Below, in pieces: positions 60,801 through 64,000 of a stretch of 64,000 nt of DNA. The position numbers and the translations under genes are program-made. The notes beneath the pieces are model-generated. The model was not told the DNA's origin, searched no databases, and saw nothing but the letters and a program-made list of their open reading frames with translations. Within the stretch, counting starts at the first letter, position 1. Every line of letters begins with the position of its first letter. Source of the DNA: Taenia hydatigena (taxonomy: Eukaryota > Platyhelminthes > Cestoda > Cyclophyllidea > Taeniidae); NCBI GenBank assembly GCA_036345935.2, contig JADWOT020000006.1, positions 15,660,519-15,724,518 of the forward strand, read 5' to 3'.

Positions 60801-63792
60801 AGAGCAGAAACTCACTCATCTCCTATCTCTATCAGTCTTTCCGCGATCCGAATAGCCAATCGGTGCGGCCGAATGAAAGGCGTTTTTTTTCTACAGCGGA
60901 ATTCCTTTGTGTTGGTTGCATTTTTAATGGAAATGTATATATAAACCAGATTCTGAATAGCTGTTGCCACTAGTGAATGTACCTTCGATAAATAGTTCTT
61001 GACGCGCATAAATACATTCACCTTTTCATTCTACCTTTGCTAGACCTGCCACCCGTTTTTTGATCTGTTAGTCAGACAAAGTAATTTTAGGCCTTCTGTT
61101 CATGAAAAGACACTTCGCACTTTGCTGCACCAATTACAATCAGACTCGATCCTAAAATCCTTCCCTGTAGAGAAAACTCACCTCACCAACTAATGCGTCA
61201 CCTAGTAGGACGGGACAAGTGGCGATCAGCATGATCGACCCGCTATCTGTATCCTTCGTCAATTTGACGTAAATATTAATGAACTCAATGGGAAGCCCAA
61301 CGCTAATGTATCCCACAACTTCACTGGTCAAGTTATCAACAGCTACGGTGCAACGTGGACTATTGCAATCGGTTCTTATCACCACAACATTATCGACTAT
61401 AATGCAAGGTTTATCCCCTATGTTTACTTTCCTCAAATCCCAGGCTTATGACAGGGTTCTAGCGATTCAAAGTACCTATCAGCAGAAAGCTTTTGGGCAT
61501 ACCCGTAAGTGCTTGGCACTGATCACTTCTGTTCTACGTCAAGAGAAATCGCAGCATGAGCAACGTAATTCCTAGCGTTTTAATTCACCTGCTGGCCATC
61601 TTGGTATTGAGAAAATAAGACTTACCTGCTGGTAGCCAGGGATGAATCACCACGGCTGTTATAAAAATTAAATTTATTCTAAATGAATAGCTCAACCCCT
61701 GTACTTTGATACCTTCCATGCGCATGATGATTGCCCTAATCTAGAGTGTCCGTGGGTAAATGCTACGCCCTTGAGGTGATTGGTCTTTGTTCTCGTTGGT
61801 CTAGGAATTCTTTTGAGGATTTGCCGAAAGCTGAGTTCACTTGCTACACTTTATGCAAAACTGTCAGTAGTGAAGGTGTACCAGTTGCGTTAGGGTCTTA
61901 TAACTCTCATCTCTGTAACAAAGTTTCCGAGGAATTGATTTTAGGAATTTGATGGTGCCATTTGCTTCTTGCTTCCCAATATCGGAAATTTAGATTTCTC
62001 ACTATTAGTTGAATTCAAAAATTTGAGTAGTTATGTTGAATACGCTTTGACGCATTTTAGGAGTGCATGCGGTCCAGCTCAAGGTCCAGAGGCACTTTCG
62101 TTGCGCGCTAGCCTTGAATGCGTCAAAGATCATGAGATTATGTTTGCCAGAGTTAATGGCCTACACTCTGCCACTGGTAGGTTCATTTTATCTTCTAAAA
62201 GCAACGAATGCTCCTGAGGTAGGAAAAATGACACCATCGTTAATTTTTCGATCAAACTGATTTCAATTGCTGACATCAGTCTGGTGGCAATTCTTCTACC
62301 GTTGAAAATTCTGGTGATCCATTTTAAGGCAAAGTTCTATCAGATACGGAGGGCGCAACTTCCAAATAAATTGCTACTGGAAGATTTAAACGAACAAGAA
62401 CAAAATTGCAAAAAGACAACCCTTTCGCTACCCATTAATCCAGCCATTGTTACAGACTACAAGGTTCCAGGATTGACCCACTCACCCTACTGAGTCACCT
62501 TCTATATTATCGCGAATATTTCAACTAGTTTGTTCCACTCTCTTCTTAAAATAAGCTATAATGATTTCCAAGCATCAAATTAGCCGTCAAAACCAACAAA
62601 ATCAGATGCAAGGAAATGTAAAATCTTAACGCAGTTCAATGTGGGTTTGAATTTTCGATTTAATGTTTCGTGGATGAGAATCATCTATAAGATACTAATG
62701 CAACTTACAGCCCAAGTCTCCTCTAATCTGGAATTGTCATAATCTGGTTCACCGTTTGGAAGTAAAGGAAAAACTTCTACTCCGGGCTATAAAAAGAGCA
62801 ATTGTTACAACCACTCACATGTATCTGAAATCAAAAGGTTAAAAGGTTTACCCTTAATGAAACTGGCCAGTGTACTAGGTACAGGTCCAGGTATTCTAAC
62901 TTAAGAGCATGCAAGGACCTTATGCAACTTTCGGTAACTTTACCCTTCTGGTGAAAGGTGCACCAAAGCTTTGAGGTAATAAACATCTGATGACGACGTA
63001 AACCTTTTTCTTCAAATTGGTGTTTTAACGCAGCTCCGATGTAGGCTTCGTTTTCACATTCGAAAGCGCAATCGATGTGCCGATAACCATAGTTAATTGC
63101 GGAATCAACGGCGCGAACAACACCCTTTATGGGAATCTAGACGTTTCAGAACTTAAAAGTTAAAATCCCGGATAAAATGACAATTTAATAAAATAGAACT
63201 TGAGAAATATGATGCCTTTTATTAACCTTATAGCAAAATCATTTATGACAGTGTCCACAGCGGCAGCATTTATCGGGAAAACACTTCAATGTGACACTAA
63301 CCGAGGTATAGACATGGAATAATGAAAAGTATAATACTTTGAACAGAATTTGATCCAAATTCAGACAGTTGAATTCGCAAATGCACAAAACTCAGTGCAG
63401 CCTTACCAATGAAAAATACTGCGCGGGAGTTGGCAAAACACATCTAATTCTAACTCTAATTACTGCTATGTTACCAGATTAAGTTTGTATGTTATTAAAA
63501 GCAACATATTCACAGGAAAAATATCCTTTACATCCGAGGCAAGCGAGGAGGTAAAAGTGGATCTGGATAGGGTGAAAACACTTTGAAGCTTCATTTGCTA
63601 GTTGATTCCTTTACCTGTTACCACATGCAAATAGACGTTCCTACATGCACTTATATGGCTTCCTCAGTCATCCATTAACATGAAAAGACTTTTTGTTTGT
63701 GGATAGGGTATGCGAATCACCTGCCAGGTTCCCAGACCAATTGAGGGGATAGAAGCACCATTGTGTAAGTAATTTTCGCGCATTGCAGCCAT
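57869..63792 (-). CDS. Aldo-keto reductase superfamily protein, 7 exons, 319 aa, catalytic Tyr replaced by Cys
   Basis: Exons 63792-63721, 63136-62852, 62786-62709, 59254-59031, 58893-58728, 58041-57959 and 57920-57869 join in phase (960 nt), and the length is normal for the family (about 315). AKRs are NADPH-dependent TIM-barrel carbonyl reductases. Visible: NGASIPSIGLGTWQ at the N-terminus, AINYGYRHIDCA (Asp46), FITSKLWC (Lys80), YLDLYLVHWPVS (His113), FPLLPNGEP, AMEQLVRRGLVRSIGLANFN, LQVESHPY, QVTAYAATGS, AQVLIRFGLQRNLVVVPKN, VFDFELSADEM, and the C-terminal HPEYPF. Of the Asp-Tyr-Lys-His tetrad, the tyrosine (expected at 51) is Cys (codon complement at 63056-63058), in DCAFECENE. Also QVTAYAATG replaces the usual AYSPLG. 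Intron 3 (59255-62708) is 3.45 kb; the others are mostly small. The gene ends about 290 bp after TOR, convergent with it. Confidence 0.95.
59255..62708. other. Large intron 3 of the aldo-keto reductase with unassigned open frames
   Basis: This intron is much larger than the others in the gene. It contains a minus-strand frame at 61152-61436 (94 codons, ending at a GTGAGT donor after VGE) and a plus-strand segment at 62062-62175 framed by TTTTAG and GTAGGT. Other plus frames are at 60427-60660, 61746-61952, 61969-62217 and 62284-62493. None shows a domain I recognise. They may be remnants of a mobile element, exons of a nested gene, or chance. Confidence 0.35.
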
Positions 63793-64000
63793 TTGTATCA
63801 ATTTGAATTATGCAGTCTTGGCGACGTTCAAGGTGGGGATGTCTCGAGTACGTACCATGTGGCAACGCGCACATTTTGATTACTTTTTAACTCTTTTTAT
63901 CTCTTTATTGAATAAATTTAACGGTGTTCTAACGACCAAAACCAATTTATTTGAAATTTGTCTCACGTTTGATTGGTCTAATTTTAAGGCCATCAGTTGC
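63793..64000. other. Upstream flank of the aldo-keto reductase
   Basis: Sequence 5' of the aldo-keto reductase start codon, AT-rich, without a recognisable gene; likely holds its promoter. Confidence 0.35.

Overview
The window is nuclear DNA from a eukaryote, most likely a parasitic flatworm of the taeniid tapeworm group (Echinococcus/Taenia type). Three things suggest this. Genes are split by many GT-AG introns, a large share of them only 26-60 nt long. All recognisable proteins are ordinary metazoan orthologues but strongly diverged. The intergenic DNA carries many copies of a roughly 0.9-kb non-coding LTR element whose structure (LTRs of about 185-195 bp, tRNA-like primer site, short non-coding internal region, polypurine tract) matches the terminal-repeat retrotransposons in miniature (TRIMs) known from taeniids. 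The species cannot be named from this window.

Layout. 0.36-1.86 kb (+): an intronless SLC46-type major facilitator. 2.7-7.5 kb (-): transcription elongation factor SPT5, 9 exons, head-to-head with API5 (8.0-9.9 kb, +). 10.5-11.7 kb: two small unrecognised genes, head-to-head, one with ankyrin-like repeats. 12.5-13.6 kb: a decayed TRIM. 14.0-14.6 kb (-): tRNA adenosine deaminase subunit ADAT2. 15.1-21.9 kb: a TRIM cluster in both orientations surrounding an RNF115/126-type RING E3 ligase gene (17.4-18.8 kb, -). 23-33.7 kb (+): a large PDZ+LIM gene of the LMO7/LIMCH1 family with long introns. 34.5-35.0 kb (-): mitochondrial ribosomal protein mL42. 36.2-37.1 kb: the best preserved TRIM. 37.8-57.6 kb (+): the whole TOR kinase gene (about 42 exons, about 3,230-3,260 residues). 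57.9-63.8 kb (-): an aldo-keto reductase of 319 residues.

The genes are unrelated housekeeping and signalling genes: transcription elongation (SPT5), survival and export factor (API5), tRNA wobble editing (ADAT2), mitochondrial translation (mL42), ubiquitination (RING), growth control (TOR), cytoskeleton or adhesion (LMO7-like), transport (SLC46) and carbonyl metabolism (AKR). There is no operon. Exon models were built by hand from reading frame, splice-site consensus and match to remembered family features; no alignment was run. The points most worth a second look are the roughly 690-bp identical inverted TRIM tracts around the RING gene, the aldo-keto reductase whose catalytic tyrosine is a cysteine, the enlarged TOR protein with a changed rapamycin-pocket residue, and the shortened SPT5 C-terminus.
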